A stretch of 64,000 bases of DNA from Roseitranquillus sp963709765 (GCA_963709765.1 CAVPXL010000009.1:1-64000); one strand, 5' to 3'. Numbered from the stretch's first letter, positions 52,945 through 62,895 are shown. A program made the numbers and translations. The notes: generated by a model not told the origin, from the sequence alone.

Positions 52945-53602
52945 AGACTTATCCTCTTTTTCTCACGTGAAAGCGGCAGGGGCAACGGCCGCTGCGCGCT
53001 TTGTTGGGGGATCAAGTCGGACAGCGGTTGCCTGTTCCATCACTTTCGAGTCTCCGAGAGGAGCTGAAGCGTTTGGTTCAAGTGAAGGAACGTCTGGTCC
53101 ATGCGTCTGGCTGCGCCGGGAAGGCGGCTTGATCGCGCGCTTGTTCGCCTATGTCATCGTAACTCGAATGATTTGCGCGACGTCGGGCAAGGGATGAAGC
53201 TCCTTTGCCCCATTCTGCTCCAGTTGTCGCCTCGCGCCACACTCAGCCTGTTCGCGCCTCAAACGAGTATCCGTCTGCAATGGTTTGAAATCACGTCAGG
53301 TTCGGGACGGACATCCGCAACGCTGACCTGCTCCGGCTCGGCCGCCATCGAAGGATGTCCGGGGACTTCAAGTTCCGCGTGCAGACTTCAGCCACGCTTG
53401 TCGAACGCGCTGCCTGCGCCCGAATTGTCAGCCTGACGCCAAGATGAGATCTCGCGAAGGCTCTGATCAGGGTGGTCGGGGTTGACGGTAAAGGATCGGG
53501 CCTCCCGAAGCGTCTGGCCTGCGACAACCGACGGCAAGGTGGGCGCTCTCGACTGAAGCGATTGCTCCAGAACGGCGTTTTTCCAACCGCTCTGGCGCTT
53601 GT
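52945..53602. other. gene-free stretch
   Basis: About 660 bases of mixed composition between the EF-hand gene start and the end of the RraA gene. The part next to 52944 should carry the EF-hand promoter, but no clear boxes stand out. No frame has family support. Confidence 0.35.
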
Positions 53603-54091
53603 TCACGGCAGTTCTTCCGCCGCCGCGATCACGCAATCCATGTCAGCGTAGACCCAGTCGCCGGTCACGAAGGTCATGCCGCCGAAACTGACCGGCTCTC
53701 CCTGCGTCGACGGTGCCGGGCTCCAGCCGCGGCGGGCCGTGGTGCCCAGCGCCTTGACCCCGAGAGGCAAGGCGTCGATGCCGATGCTGTCGCGGATCGC
53801 GCCGTTGATGATCACACCGCGCCAGCCGTTTTCCGCGCCGATCGCGGCGAGGCGATCGCCCATGACCCCGACGCGGAGCGACCCCCGGCCATCGACAACC
53901 AGGACGCGTCCCCGGCCGTCCGTCTCCAGTGCGTGCAGGACGGGCGTGTGATCCTCGAAGGTAGCCACGGTCAGGCAGGGCCCGAAGAAGCTGGCGAGCT
54001 TGCCGAAGCTGCGGAACTGCAACTCGCACACGCGGAGCCGTTCGTGATGCAGGTCGTAGAGATCGGCGGTGACGATTGGGGCGCGGGTCAT
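53603..54091 (-). CDS. RraA-family protein (HMG aldolase/oxaloacetate decarboxylase-like)
   Basis: A 162-residue protein of the RraA fold. The signature region GSLRVGVMGDRLAAIGAENG, slightly varied, followed by WRGVIINGAIRDSIGI (about residues 73-105) contains the conserved Gly-Asp and Arg-Asp that bind Mg and pyruvate in the aldolase members. Start at 54091 overlaps the stop of the M32 carboxypeptidase (ATGA). The clustering with peptide uptake and a carboxypeptidase favours a metabolic lyase over an RNase E regulator, but the sequence alone does not decide. Confidence 0.88.
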   Translation of the reverse strand: MTRAPIVTADLYDLHHERLRVCELQFRSFGKLASFFGPCLTVATFEDHTPVLHALETDGRGRVLVVDGRGSLRVGVMGDRLAAIGAENGWRGVIINGAIRDSIGIDALPLGVKALGTTARRGWSPAPSTQGEPVSFGGMTFVTGDWVYADMDCVIAAAEELP

Positions 54092-55606
54092 GCGGTCAGC
54101 GCCTCGACCTTGGCGGTGAGGTCGGCGATGTAGGGCGCCGGGTCCAGATCCCGCCCGGTCACCCGTTGCAGCGTCTCCTTCGGCGAGGACGAACGGCCGT
54201 GGCGGTAGATGTTCTCGACAAGCCAGCCGTGCAGCGGTGCGTAGTCGCCCGAGTTCAACCCGTCGGCGATTCCAGGCACTCCTTGCGCGGTGGCGAAGAA
54301 CTGCGACGACATGATGTTTCCCAGGGTATAGGTCGGGAACGATCCGACATAGCCATGCGCCCAGTGGACGTCCTGCAGGACACCGAGAGTGTCGTTCGGC
54401 ACCTGCAGCCCGAGATACTCGCGCATCCGCTCGGCCCATACGGCGGGAAGATCGGCGACTTGAAGGTCGCCCGCCATCAGGGCCGCCTCGATCTCCGAGC
54501 GCAGGATGATGTGCATGTCATAGGTCAGTTCGTCCGCCTCGACGCGGATGAAGCCGGGCTCGACGCGGTTGACGGCGCGCCAGACGTCCGCGGCGGAGAC
54601 GCCCGCGAGCTGTTCGGGGAAGTGCTCGCGGAATTCTCCGAAATGCAGGTCCCAGAACCGCTCGGACCGCCCGACGCGGTTCTCCCACATCCGCGATTGC
54701 GAACTCGTGCATGCCGAAGCTGGCACCGGCGACGCCGTAGAGGTTGACGAAATCGGTGGTGAAAACGGTGCGGGTCAGCTCAGGCGCCACGCCCTGTTCA
54801 TACATGCCGTGCCCGGCCTCGTGCCAGAGCGCGAAGATGCCGCCCGGCGCCCATGCCTCGCGGAACCGGCTGGTGATGCGGACGTCGTCGCGGGTGAAGG
54901 AGATCTCGAACGGGTGAATGGTGTCGTCCAGCCGGCCGCGGGTCATGTCGTAGCCCATGCGCTCGGCCAGCATCAGGCCGAACCGCTTTTGCGCCTCAAT
55001 CGGGAAGGGACGGCACAGGAACCCGGCATCGGGTTGCGGCGCGGCCCTTGCCCGCTCGATCAGCGGCACGAGCGCCGTCTTGAGCTGGTCATAGATGCCG
55101 CGCAATTCGGCCAGCGTCATGCCGGGCTCGAACATGCCGACCATCGGGTCGTAGGGATGATCGCCGCCGCCGATCGCCGCCGAGATCTCGCGCTGCATCC
55201 CCATCATGCGCTCCAGCAGCGGGGCGTAGGTGGCGAAGTCGTTGGCGGCGCGGGCCTCGACCCAGGCCGAATGGGCACGTGTCTTCAACCCCGCCATCTC
55301 GGAGATGATGCGGGCGGGAATCCGCGACAGGGTGCCGATCTCGGCTTCCGCCTGCGTCAGCGCCCGCTGGCGCAAATCGTCCTGCGGGACGCCCGCCAGT
55401 TCCTTGCGCGCGCCATCCATCGCCCGGCGCATCTCGTCCCCGGTGGCGAGGTCGCGCGCGAGATCGGTCAATGTCGCAATCTGACGGCCCCGCGCGTCGA
55501 CGCCGCCCTGCGGCATCATGGTGCGCGAATCCCAGGCCAGCAGGTTCAACGTGCAGACGATATCATTGATACGGGCGATCTGGTCCGCAAAGGCGGCATA
55601 GCTCAT
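54088..55606 (-). pseudogene. M32-family (Taq) carboxypeptidase, one frameshift
   Basis: Zinc carboxypeptidase of about 505 residues. MSYAAFADQIARINDIVCTL starts at 55606. Motifs: LLAWDSRTMMPQGG (about residues 22-35), RITSRFREAWAPGGIFALWHEAGHGMYEQG, split here, with HEXXH (about 264-268), and YGVAGASFGMHE. At about 54700 one extra T in GAGTTCGC breaks the frame; without it the sequence continues HESQSRMWENRVGRS, the third-ligand motif, and runs on to the stop at 54088. The first half is complete and the second intact, so the native enzyme was normal. Likely trims peptides imported by the adjacent ABC system. Confidence 0.9.
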
Positions 55607-56610
55607 GTCAGGGTCTCCGGCTTGCCGAACTCGGTCAGGTGGCAGGCGGCGTCGTGTTGCGGCCCGCGCGGGGTGAGCACCGGGCGCTCGACCCGGCATC
55701 TGTCGAAGACGTGGGGACACCGCGTGTGGAACAGGCAGCCCGACGGCAGATTGATCGGGCTGGGCAATTCGCCGCGCGCCGCCACGGTGCGGCTGCGGTG
55801 GGCGGGATCGAGCTGGGGCGCCGCGTCGAGCAGCGCCTTCGTGTACGGGTGGCGGGGGGCGGAGAACAGCTCCTCGGTCGGACCGATCTCGATCACCTTG
55901 CCCAGATACATCACGGCGACGCGGTGCGAGATATGGCGCACGAGTCGCAGGTCGTGGGCGACGAAGACCACGGTAAGATCCAGTCGCGCCTGCAGGTCCA
56001 GCAACAGGTTCACGACCTGCGCCTGCACCGACACATCGAGGGCCGAGACGAGCTCGTCGGCGACCAGCACCTCGGGTTCCACCGCCAGCGCGCGGGCGAT
56101 GCCGATCCGCTGGCGCTGACCGCCGGAGAATTCGTGCGGATAGCGGTCGGCGGCGTCGGGGTTGAGGCGAACCAACTCCAGAAGTTCGGCGATCCGCGCC
56201 GGAATGTCGGCGGCCGGCCGCATCCGGTGGACGGAGAGCGCCTCGCCAAGGATCCGGCGCACCTTCATGCGGGGGTTGAGCGAGCTGTAGGGGTCCTGAA
56301 AGATCATCTGGACCCGGCGGTTGAAGGCACGGCGCGCCGGGCCGTTCAGCGCGGCGATGTCCTGCCCCTCGAACAGGATGCGGCCCTCGTCGCACTCGTG
56401 CAGCCGCACGAGGCAGCGCGCCAGCGTCGACTTCCCGCAGCCCGACTCGCCGACCACCCCGAGAGTCTCGCCGCGCCTGATCCCGAACGTCACCCCGTTC
56501 AGGGCATGGACCGCGGGCGCGGGCTGGCCCGACAGCCGGCTGACCACGCCCTGCGGCAGGGGAAAGCGCTTCACGGCACCCTCGACGGTGATCAGCGCGT
56601 CGCCGCTCAC
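55603..56610 (-). CDS. dipeptide ABC transporter ATP-binding protein, DppF-like
   Basis: ATPase of 335 residues from the GTG at 56610, which overlaps the preceding stop (GTGA). Walker A LGVVGESGCGKSTLARCLV (about residues 49-67), FQDPYSSLNPRMKV (about 105-118), signature EFSGGQRQRIGIARALA and Walker B VLVADELVSALDVSV. The OppF C-terminal extension has LPSGCLFHTRCPHVFDRC with the Cys residues of the iron-sulfur-like tail motif. Its stop overlaps the M32 start by four bases, so transport and peptidase genes are coupled. Confidence 0.92.
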   Translation of the reverse strand: MSGDALITVEGAVKRFPLPQGVVSRLSGQPAPAVHALNGVTFGIRRGETLGVVGESGCGKSTLARCLVRLHECDEGRILFEGQDIAALNGPARRAFNRRVQMIFQDPYSSLNPRMKVRRILGEALSVHRMRPAADIPARIAELLELVRLNPDAADRYPHEFSGGQRQRIGIARALAVEPEVLVADELVSALDVSVQAQVVNLLLDLQARLDLTVVFVAHDLRLVRHISHRVAVMYLGKVIEIGPTEELFSAPRHPYTKALLDAAPQLDPAHRSRTVAARGELPSPINLPSGCLFHTRCPHVFDRCRVERPVLTPRGPQHDAACHLTEFGKPETLT

Positions 56611-57600
56611 ACCGGCGATCCCGCGGCAGCAACGGCGTCGCGGTTGAAGCAGGCAACGCGTCGCCCCGGCGCGATCTCCTCCAGCGTCGGCACGCGGGCG
56701 CGACAGGGATCGGTGGCGAACTCGCAGCGCGGATTGAAGGCGCAGCCGGCGGGAATCCGGTCGAGCGGCGGCGGCGTGCCCTCGATCGACATCAGCATGG
56801 TGCGCTCGGTTCCGGCATGTGGCACCGATCCGAGGAGGCCGCGGGTATAGGCGTGCCGGGGCTGGGCAAAGACCTCCGGCACGGTGCCGGTTTCGACGAT
56901 CCGGCCCGCATACATCACCGCCATGCGGTCGCAGGTGGCGGCGACGACGCCGAGGTCGTGGGTGACGAGGACGACGCTCATCGCCAGCTCGTCGCGCAGG
57001 TCCAGGATGAGTTTCAGGATCTGGTCCTGGATGGTGACGTCGAGCGCGGTGGTGGGTTCGTCGGCGAGGAGCAGCCTGGGGTTGCTGGCCAGCGCGATGG
57101 CGATCATCACCCGCTGGCGCATTCCGCCCGAGAACTGGTGGGGGTATTCGCGCAGCCGCCGGGCCGCGTCGGGGATGCCGACGAGGTCCATCAGGTCGCG
57201 CGCGCGAGCGGAGCGGCCGGCCGCGGTCGAGGTCGGTGTGCGCCTTGAGGTTCTCCTCGATCTGGCTCCAGACCGGCAGGACCGGGTTGAGCGCGGTCAT
57301 CGGCTCCTGGAAGATCATCGAGATCTGGCCGCCCCGGATGCCGCGCAGGTCGCGGTCGCGCATCGTCAGGATGTCCTGGCCCTGCCAGAGCACCTCGCCC
57401 GTGATCGCGCCCGATGCGGGAATGAGCCGGATGATCGAGCGCAGGGTGACGCTCTTGCCCGACCCGCTTTCGCCGACGAGGCCCAGAACCTCGCCAGGAC
57501 GCACCGCGAAGGAGACGTCGTTGACGGCGGCCAGGCGCCCGCCGCCGAAGGTCGTGGTGAGGTGGCGCACGTCCAGAAGCGGCTCGGCGGCCGGGCTCAT
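56607..57600 (-). pseudogene. dipeptide ABC transporter ATP-binding protein, DppD-like, one frameshift
   Basis: ATPase of about 330 residues. MSPAAEPLLDVRHLTTTFG at 57600 overlaps the permease stop. Walker A GLVGESGSGKSVTLRSIIR (about residues 37-55) and MIFQEPMTALNPVLPVW are in the first frame. After LKAHTDLDR, near 57215-57235, the frame shifts, resuming MDLVGIPDAARRLREYPHQF, FSGGMRQRVMIAIALA, LLADEPTTALDVTIQ and the tail IPAGCAFNPRCEFATDPC. Because of the shift a single long frame misleadingly joins the first part to the DppF-like gene. All ATPase motifs are present. Confidence 0.9.
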
Positions 57601-58439
57601 CGCTTGGTCCTCAGAAGTTCCGCCAGCCCGTCGCCCATCAGGCTGAACCCGAGGCCGGTCAGGACGATGGCGAGGCCCGGGAAAACGGTGATCCACCAGG
57701 CGGTGGACATGAAGTTCTTGCCGTCGGCGATCAGCACGCCCCATTCGGCGGCAGGCGGCTGCGCGCCGAGGCCCAGGTAGCCGAGGCTCGACCCCAGCAG
57801 GATCGCCAGCGCCATGTCGGTCATCCAGTAGACGATCGCGGGGGTGATGGAGTTGGGCAGCAGATGGACGAAGATGATGCGCAGGTGGGTGTAGCCCATC
57901 GCGCGCCCGGCATCGGCGTAGTCCAGCCGCTTCTGCACCTGCACCTCGGCTGCGATGATGCGCGCGTAGAAGACCCAGCCGACGACACCGACCGCGATGT
58001 ACATGTTCGTCAGCCCGGGACCGAGGACCGAGACGATGGCGATGACCAGGACCAGGAACGGGAAGGTGATGACCGCATCGACGATCCGGCCGAACAGGGT
58101 CTCGGCGATGCCGCCGGCATAGCCGACCAGCGCCCCGACCATGGTGCCGAACAGAAACGGAAATATGGTGGCGAAGAAGGCGATCTGCATGTCGATGGTG
58201 TAGGCGTGGATCACGCGGCTCAGCAGGTCGCGGCCGAAATTGTCGGTGCCCATCGGATGCGAGATCGATGGAGCGTGCAGGACCGCGGCGTAATCGAACG
58301 CGTTCGGATCGTAGGGTGCGAACGCGGCCGGAAAGGTCGCGACGGCGAGGCTGGCCAGGAGGATCGCGCCTCCGAGGATCAGGGGCCGCGGTACGGCCAC
58401 TCGACGGCTCCGCTCCACCGGCGTCGCGACGTCGCTCAT
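57597..58439 (-). CDS. dipeptide ABC transporter permease, DppC-like
   Basis: Intact 280-residue permease. The OppC N-terminal element SHPMGTDNFGRDLLSRVIHA lies at about residues 54-73; the EAA loop is QKRLDYADAGRAMGYTHLRI (about 168-187), and the ending GLAIVLTGLGFSLMGDGLAE is family-typical. Six transmembrane segments. It overlaps both neighbours by four bases (DppB-like upstream, DppD-like downstream). Confidence 0.94.
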   Translation of the reverse strand: MSDVATPVERSRRVAVPRPLILGGAILLASLAVATFPAAFAPYDPNAFDYAAVLHAPSISHPMGTDNFGRDLLSRVIHAYTIDMQIAFFATIFPFLFGTMVGALVGYAGGIAETLFGRIVDAVITFPFLVLVIAIVSVLGPGLTNMYIAVGVVGWVFYARIIAAEVQVQKRLDYADAGRAMGYTHLRIIFVHLLPNSITPAIVYWMTDMALAILLGSSLGYLGLGAQPPAAEWGVLIADGKNFMSTAWWITVFPGLAIVLTGLGFSLMGDGLAELLRTKR

Positions 58440-59374
58440 CGCGACACTCGCGGATCGAGCCAGGCCTGCACCAGATCGGTCAGGAGGAAGGTCACCGACA
58501 CCAGCACGGCCAGCGCGATCGTCAGCCCCTGAACGACCGGATAGTCGCGGCCATAAATGCTGTCGACCATCAACCGTCCGGCGCCCGGAATGGCGAACAC
58601 CGTCTCGGTGATGACCGCGCCGCTCAGGAGCGTGCCGATCGACAGGCCGAAGAGGGCCACCGTCGAGATCAGCGCGTTGCGCAGCACATGGCGGAAGAGC
58701 ACCAGCTTGGGCGCAAGGCCCTTGGAGCGGGCGAACTGGACGTACTCCGCGTCGATCACGCCGATGATCGCGGATCGCAGGTTGCGCATCAGGATCGCCG
58801 ACAGAGAGAGCGCCAGCGTCACCGCCGGCAGGAAGAGATGGTAGAGGTTGTCGAAAAAGCCGTCACCGTAGCCTCCCACGGGGAACCAGCCCAAATTCGC
58901 GCCGAACACCGTCAGCAGGATCAGCCCCAGGTAGAAGACCGGCATCGACAGGCCGACCTGGAACGCGCCGCGCACCACGCTGTCGGCTGTCTGGCCGCGT
59001 CGCAAGGCCGCCACGAAGGCCAGCGGCACGGCCATGACCACCGCGATCAGCGCCGCCATGACCGTCAGCGTGATGGTGACCGGCAGCCGTTGCGCGATCA
59101 GCTCGGTCACCGGAAGCTTGAGGTGGATCGAGGTGCCGAGATCGCCCGTGGCCACCGACTTGACGAACACCCAGAACTGCACCGGCAGCGAGCGGTCGAG
59201 CCCGAGCTCACGATTGATCCGCTCGACGTCAGCTTCAATCGCGCGATCGCCGAGGATGGCGCTGGCCGGATCTCCGGGCAGCAGCCGCACCAGCGTGAAG
59301 ACCACGATCAGGATGAACGTCAGAGTCGGGATCAGTTGCACGAGCCGCCGCGCGATATAGCCGATCAGCTGCAC
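58436..59374 (-). CDS. dipeptide ABC transporter permease, DppB-like
   Basis: Intact 312-residue permease. MQLIGYIARRLVQLIPTLTF starts the first helix; TLVRLLPGDPASAILGD (about residues 27-43), DLGTSIHLKLPVTELIAQR (about 77-95) and the EAA loop YVQFARSKGLAPKLVLFRHVLRN, split, are all family-typical. A hairpin lies between it and the upstream binding-protein gene. Confidence 0.94.
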   Translation of the reverse strand: MQLIGYIARRLVQLIPTLTFILIVVFTLVRLLPGDPASAILGDRAIEADVERINRELGLDRSLPVQFWVFVKSVATGDLGTSIHLKLPVTELIAQRLPVTITLTVMAALIAVVMAVPLAFVAALRRGQTADSVVRGAFQVGLSMPVFYLGLILLTVFGANLGWFPVGGYGDGFFDNLYHLFLPAVTLALSLSAILMRNLRSAIIGVIDAEYVQFARSKGLAPKLVLFRHVLRNALISTVALFGLSIGTLLSGAVITETVFAIPGAGRLMVDSIYGRDYPVVQGLTIALAVLVSVTFLLTDLVQAWLDPRVSR

Positions 59375-59406
59375 TGAGCGTGCCTCCGGATCCGGAAGCG
59401 ACCTGA

Positions 59407-59434
59407 GGCGCGGAGGAATTGCCCCCTCCGCGCC
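59407..59434 (-). terminator. intercistronic hairpin between binding protein and DppB-like permease
   Basis: Stem GGCGCGGAGG (59407-59416) with CCTCCGCGCC (59425-59434), 8-base loop, 7 bases past the binding-protein stop. Fourth example in the window of a GC hairpin placed directly after a binding-protein gene. Confidence 0.5.
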
Positions 59435-59441
59435 CGGATGG

Positions 59442-61019
59442 TCACTTGTCGAGCCAGGTTTCGGTGAAGATGTTGTTGCCCAGCGGGATCTGGTAGAAGC
59501 CCTTCACGTAGTCGCGCAAGGCCACCGGATAGGGCGTCTCGTAGAGCGGAATCGTCGGCCCCGTCGCATTGAAGATCTCCTGGATGCGCGCGAACTGCTC
59601 GGCCCGCTTGTCGGGAACCATCTCCTTCTGCGAGGCTTCGAAGATCTGGTCCACCTCCTCGTTCTTCCAGCCCGAGTGCAACGCATCGATGGTCGGGCTG
59701 TAGGCGAAATACGAGGTGATCTGGCTGGGATCGGAGATGTCGTTGGTCCAGCCGCCGGTACGCATCTCGAACGTGCCCGCACGGTACTGCTCGGTGCGCG
59801 AGGCGTTGTCGACCTGGCGGATCTCCAGATCGATGCCGATGGCCGCCCACATCTGCTGCAACGCGGTGGTGATGCCCAGATCGTCCTGGTTGCCCGCGAT
59901 CATGAGGATCGAGGTCTCGAAGCCGTCGGGATAGCCGGATTCGGCCATCAGCGCCTTGGCCTTCTCGAGGTCATACGGGAACAGCGGCTCGTCACCCGAA
60001 TGCATGGGCGTGGTCGACGACATGAACGACGACAGCGGCGTTCCGACACCGAAGGTCACGACCTGCACCAGGGCGTCCTTGTTGGTGGCATAGTTCATCG
60101 CCTGACGGACCTTCTCGTCCGACAGGGGATTTGGCTCGCCGTCCAGTTCCGGGCGCACGTTGATGATGATGTCCCAGACGCGCGTGCCGGGAAACAGCTC
60201 CATGTTGATCTCGGGATCGGCCTCCAGCTCGCCCACACGCGCGAAGGGGATGAACTCGGCGCCGTCGATGTCACCCGATTGCAGCTTGAGGATGCGGGTG
60301 GCGTCGTCCGGGATCACCTCGAAGGTCAGCCCGTCGAGATAGGGCAGCGGCTCGCCATCGGCGCCTTCCGCCCAGTAGTGCTCATTCGCGACCATCTTCA
60401 TGCTCGATCCGCGGTCCCAGCTTTCCAGGACGAAGGGGCCGGTTCCAATCGGCTTCTTGCCGAATTCCTGCGCCTTCTCGGCGTCGGTTTCACCTGGCAT
60501 GGCCTCGAAGGCCGCCTTTGGCATGATCGCGGTGTTGAACACGCTGAGAGCCGGCAGGATCGTCGGGTCAGGGTACTTGAGCTTGATCTCGATCGTCTGC
60601 GCATCGGGCGACGTCACGGTGTCGATCGACGCCACGATGAAGTTCCAGATGCCGTTGTCGGGGTTCTTGGCCCGGTTGAGCGACCAGATCACGTCCTCCG
60701 CCGTCATGGGCGTGCCGTCCGAGAACTTGACGCCCTCGCGCAGCTTCAGCGTGACCACGTCGCCGGCCTCGTTCAGGCTCCATTCGGTGGCCAGCCCCGG
60801 CTTGAGCGACAGGCCGTCCTGGCTCGACATGATCAGCGTCTCGTAGAAGTTGGTCATGACCCAGATGTCGACGTTGGCATCGTTCAGGACCGGATCGAGG
60901 AACAGGCTGTCGGTGTAGCGGCCATAGGTCATGACGCCGCCGCGCTCCTGCGCGAAGGCCGCCGGATGCCCGGCCATCAGCAATGCCGCGGACAGTGCCG
61001 CGATCGACATCAGCTTCAT
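59442..61019 (-). CDS. peptide ABC transporter substrate-binding protein (family 5)
   Basis: Periplasmic binding protein of 525 residues, intact. The signal peptide is MKLMSIAALSAALLMAGHPAAFAQE. Class motifs: LKPGLATEWSLNEAGDVVTLKLR (split, about residues 73-95), DGTPMTAEDVIWSLNRAKNP (about 100-119), GTGPFVLESWDRGSS (about 186-200) and DEKVRQAMNYATNKDALVQV. First gene of the leftward operon that includes DppBCDF, M32 and RraA. Its start faces the divergent GntR gene across 186 bases. The ligand is unknown; a peptide or lactam-like compound fits the neighbouring hydrolases. Confidence 0.94.
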   Translation of the reverse strand: MKLMSIAALSAALLMAGHPAAFAQERGGVMTYGRYTDSLFLDPVLNDANVDIWVMTNFYETLIMSSQDGLSLKPGLATEWSLNEAGDVVTLKLREGVKFSDGTPMTAEDVIWSLNRAKNPDNGIWNFIVASIDTVTSPDAQTIEIKLKYPDPTILPALSVFNTAIMPKAAFEAMPGETDAEKAQEFGKKPIGTGPFVLESWDRGSSMKMVANEHYWAEGADGEPLPYLDGLTFEVIPDDATRILKLQSGDIDGAEFIPFARVGELEADPEINMELFPGTRVWDIIINVRPELDGEPNPLSDEKVRQAMNYATNKDALVQVVTFGVGTPLSSFMSSTTPMHSGDEPLFPYDLEKAKALMAESGYPDGFETSILMIAGNQDDLGITTALQQMWAAIGIDLEIRQVDNASRTEQYRAGTFEMRTGGWTNDISDPSQITSYFAYSPTIDALHSGWKNEEVDQIFEASQKEMVPDKRAEQFARIQEIFNATGPTIPLYETPYPVALRDYVKGFYQIPLGNNIFTETWLDK

Positions 61020-61171
61020 TTTCAGTCCCCCTCCTGGATCAGCAAACAGGTGTTATGCCTTCACAACACGTTTCACGGGGGCAGTTCCAAGTCAATGAAA
61101 CGCTTCGCTGGATTTCCCGGAAAAACCGCGTTAGCTTCCGTGCCACCGACATGAGCGTGCCGGAAAAAGCA

Positions 61172-61187
61172 TACTGCCAAGGTAGTA
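61172..61187. promoter_or_regulatory. candidate GntR operator in the divergent region
   Basis: TACTGCCAAGGTAGTA is a near-palindrome (arms TACTgCC/GGTAGTA, one mismatch) located 19 bases before the GntR start. A second inverted pair GTGTT...AACAC lies near 61051-61070. Either could be the site by which the GntR protein controls both directions. Confidence 0.4.
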
Positions 61188-61205
61188 CGGCGGCCGGGAG
61201 TAGAC

Positions 61206-62196
61206 ATGAGAATGACGATTGACCGAAGCTCCCCGATTTCGGTCCGGCATCAGTTGCGCGGAGCAATAGAACACGAAATCGCGTTTGGCGGCAGGGTGGC
61301 CGGCGATCCCCTGCCCTCGGTCCGTGATCTTGCCGAACAACTCTGCGTCGCACCGGCCACAGTCAGCAAGGTCTACGCCGACTTGAAGCGCGACGGGCTG
61401 ATCACCCCCCGCGCCGGCTCGGGCACCTATGTTTCCGACAGTTCGTTCACCCGGTTCGCCCGGCGCAATGACATGCCGCGACTGCGCCGCGCCATCGATG
61501 CCGTCATCGACCTGGCCCTGAAGTTCGGCTGTTCGCCAGCCGACATCCTGTCGATGATCAATGCGCGCGTGAGCCATCGGCTGGGATCCGGGGGCCGCAA
61601 GCATGTCGATCATGCTCGGTTTGTTCGAAGATGCCACGGCCAGCTACGCCCGCTGCGTCGAGGATCAGATCGGGCACCTGACCACCGTCGAGCCCCTGAC
61701 GCTGGACCGGCTGAGGGCCGATCAGGGCCTGCGGGACCGGGTCCGGAGCGCCGAACTGGTGCTGACGTTCGCCGATCTGGAAGAGGATATCGCGCGACTG
61801 CTGCCCGACGTGCGCCTGCTGTCGCTCCGGTTCATTCCCTCCAGGACGACGCGGATGGCGCTGGCGGCGATCGACCCGATGCGGCGGGTCGGGGTGGTGT
61901 CGCGGTTCGCCGGCTTCCTGCCGATCCTCAGCCTCGGCGTGCGCCGCTTTGCCCCGCATCTTCAGACCGTCACCGCGCATGCGCTGGACGACCCGGCCTT
62001 GCCGGAGGCGCTCGCGGCCTGCGACGTACTGATCTTTTCCACCGGCGCAGACGCCGCCTCCGATCATGCGAGGCACGGCGCGCTGGAGATCGAGTACCGC
62101 CACATTCCCGACCCCGGCGACATCGATCTTCGGGTCATGCCGCTCCTCCTCGATCCGGACGTGCCTTCGGGCAGCGACATAAAGGAAGCTTCATGA
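61206..62196 (+). pseudogene. GntR-family transcriptional regulator with sensor-like C-terminal domain, one frameshift
   Basis: About 330 residues. The winged helix is complete (LPSVRDLAEQLCVAPATVSKVYADL, split, then GLITPRAGSGTYVSD, about residues 37-75). After SHRLGSG, near 61590, one extra G in GGGGG shifts the frame; it resumes at MSIMLGLFEDATASYARC and runs to the stop at 62196. The C-terminal 200 residues are neither FCD nor UTRA as far as I can see; alternating beta/alpha pattern (VRSAELVLTFADLEED, RVGVVSRFAGFLPILSLG) suggests a binding-protein-like fold. The stop overlaps the creatininase start. Likely regulator of both divergent operons. Confidence 0.82.
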
Positions 62197-62895
62197 GAGT
62201 ATCGGACATGAACTGGGGCCAGGTCGAGGACTGGCTGAAGCACAGCGATCTGGCGGTCCTACCGCTGGGCAGCACCGAGCAGCACGCCGGCCTGTCGCTC
62301 TCGGTCGAACTCGATCCTGTCCGAGAAGGTCGCGCTGGACGCCGCCGAGCCCTTGGGCGTGCCGGTGTTCCCGGCCCTGCCCTACGGGCTGACCCCCTAC
62401 TTCCTCGGCTATCCCGGTACCGTCAGCCTGCGGACGGAGACCTATCTGCACGTTGTTCGCGACATTCTCGACAGCCTGCGCGGACAAGGCTTCCGTCGCA
62501 TCCTGATCGTCAACGGGCATGGCGGCAACGCGCCCGCCGGCGCGCTGGCGATCGAATGGATGGCCGACAATCCCGATTGTGCGGTGAAGTTCCACAATTG
62601 GTGGAACGCGCCCGAGACGTTCGCCAAGGTGCAGGAGACCGACACGATGGCCTCGCATGCGTCATGGATGGAGAACTTCGCCTGGACGCGGCTGGAAGGT
62701 GTCGACATGCCGACCCAGCAAAAGCCGATGATCGACGCCGACCGGATGCGGGCGATGAACCCCGAGGAGGTGCGCGCGTATCTCGGCGATGGTAATTTCG
62801 GCGGCTACTACCAGCGGTCCGACGAGGAGATGAAGGCGATCTGGGACATCGCCGTCGCCGAAACCCGACGGCTGATGGATCAACCCTGGAAATGA
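62193..62895 (+). pseudogene. creatininase-family amidohydrolase, one frameshift
   Basis: About 233 residues, metal-dependent amidohydrolase fold. MRVSDMNWGQVEDWLKHSDL then LPLGSTEQHAGLSLSVEL (about residues 24-41), where Glu and His match the family but the usual GxHLPxxTD is altered. At about 62315 one extra C in CTCGATCC breaks the frame; removing it gives ILSEKVALDAAEPLG and joins VPVFPALPYGLTPYFLGYPG, then ILIVNGHGGNAPAGAL (metal His, about 110). Start overlaps the GntR stop and the stop overlaps the ketopantoate-reductase start (ATGA), so this is a tight operon. Substrate is a cyclic amide or similar; creatinine itself is not implied. Confidence 0.85.

Noticed and set aside
55603..57744. 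A 713-codon leftward frame resembling a double-domain ABC ATPase
   Set aside because: The middle is nonsense caused by a one-base shift; DppD-like and DppF-like genes have their own starts, and a GTGA junction lies at 56607-56610.
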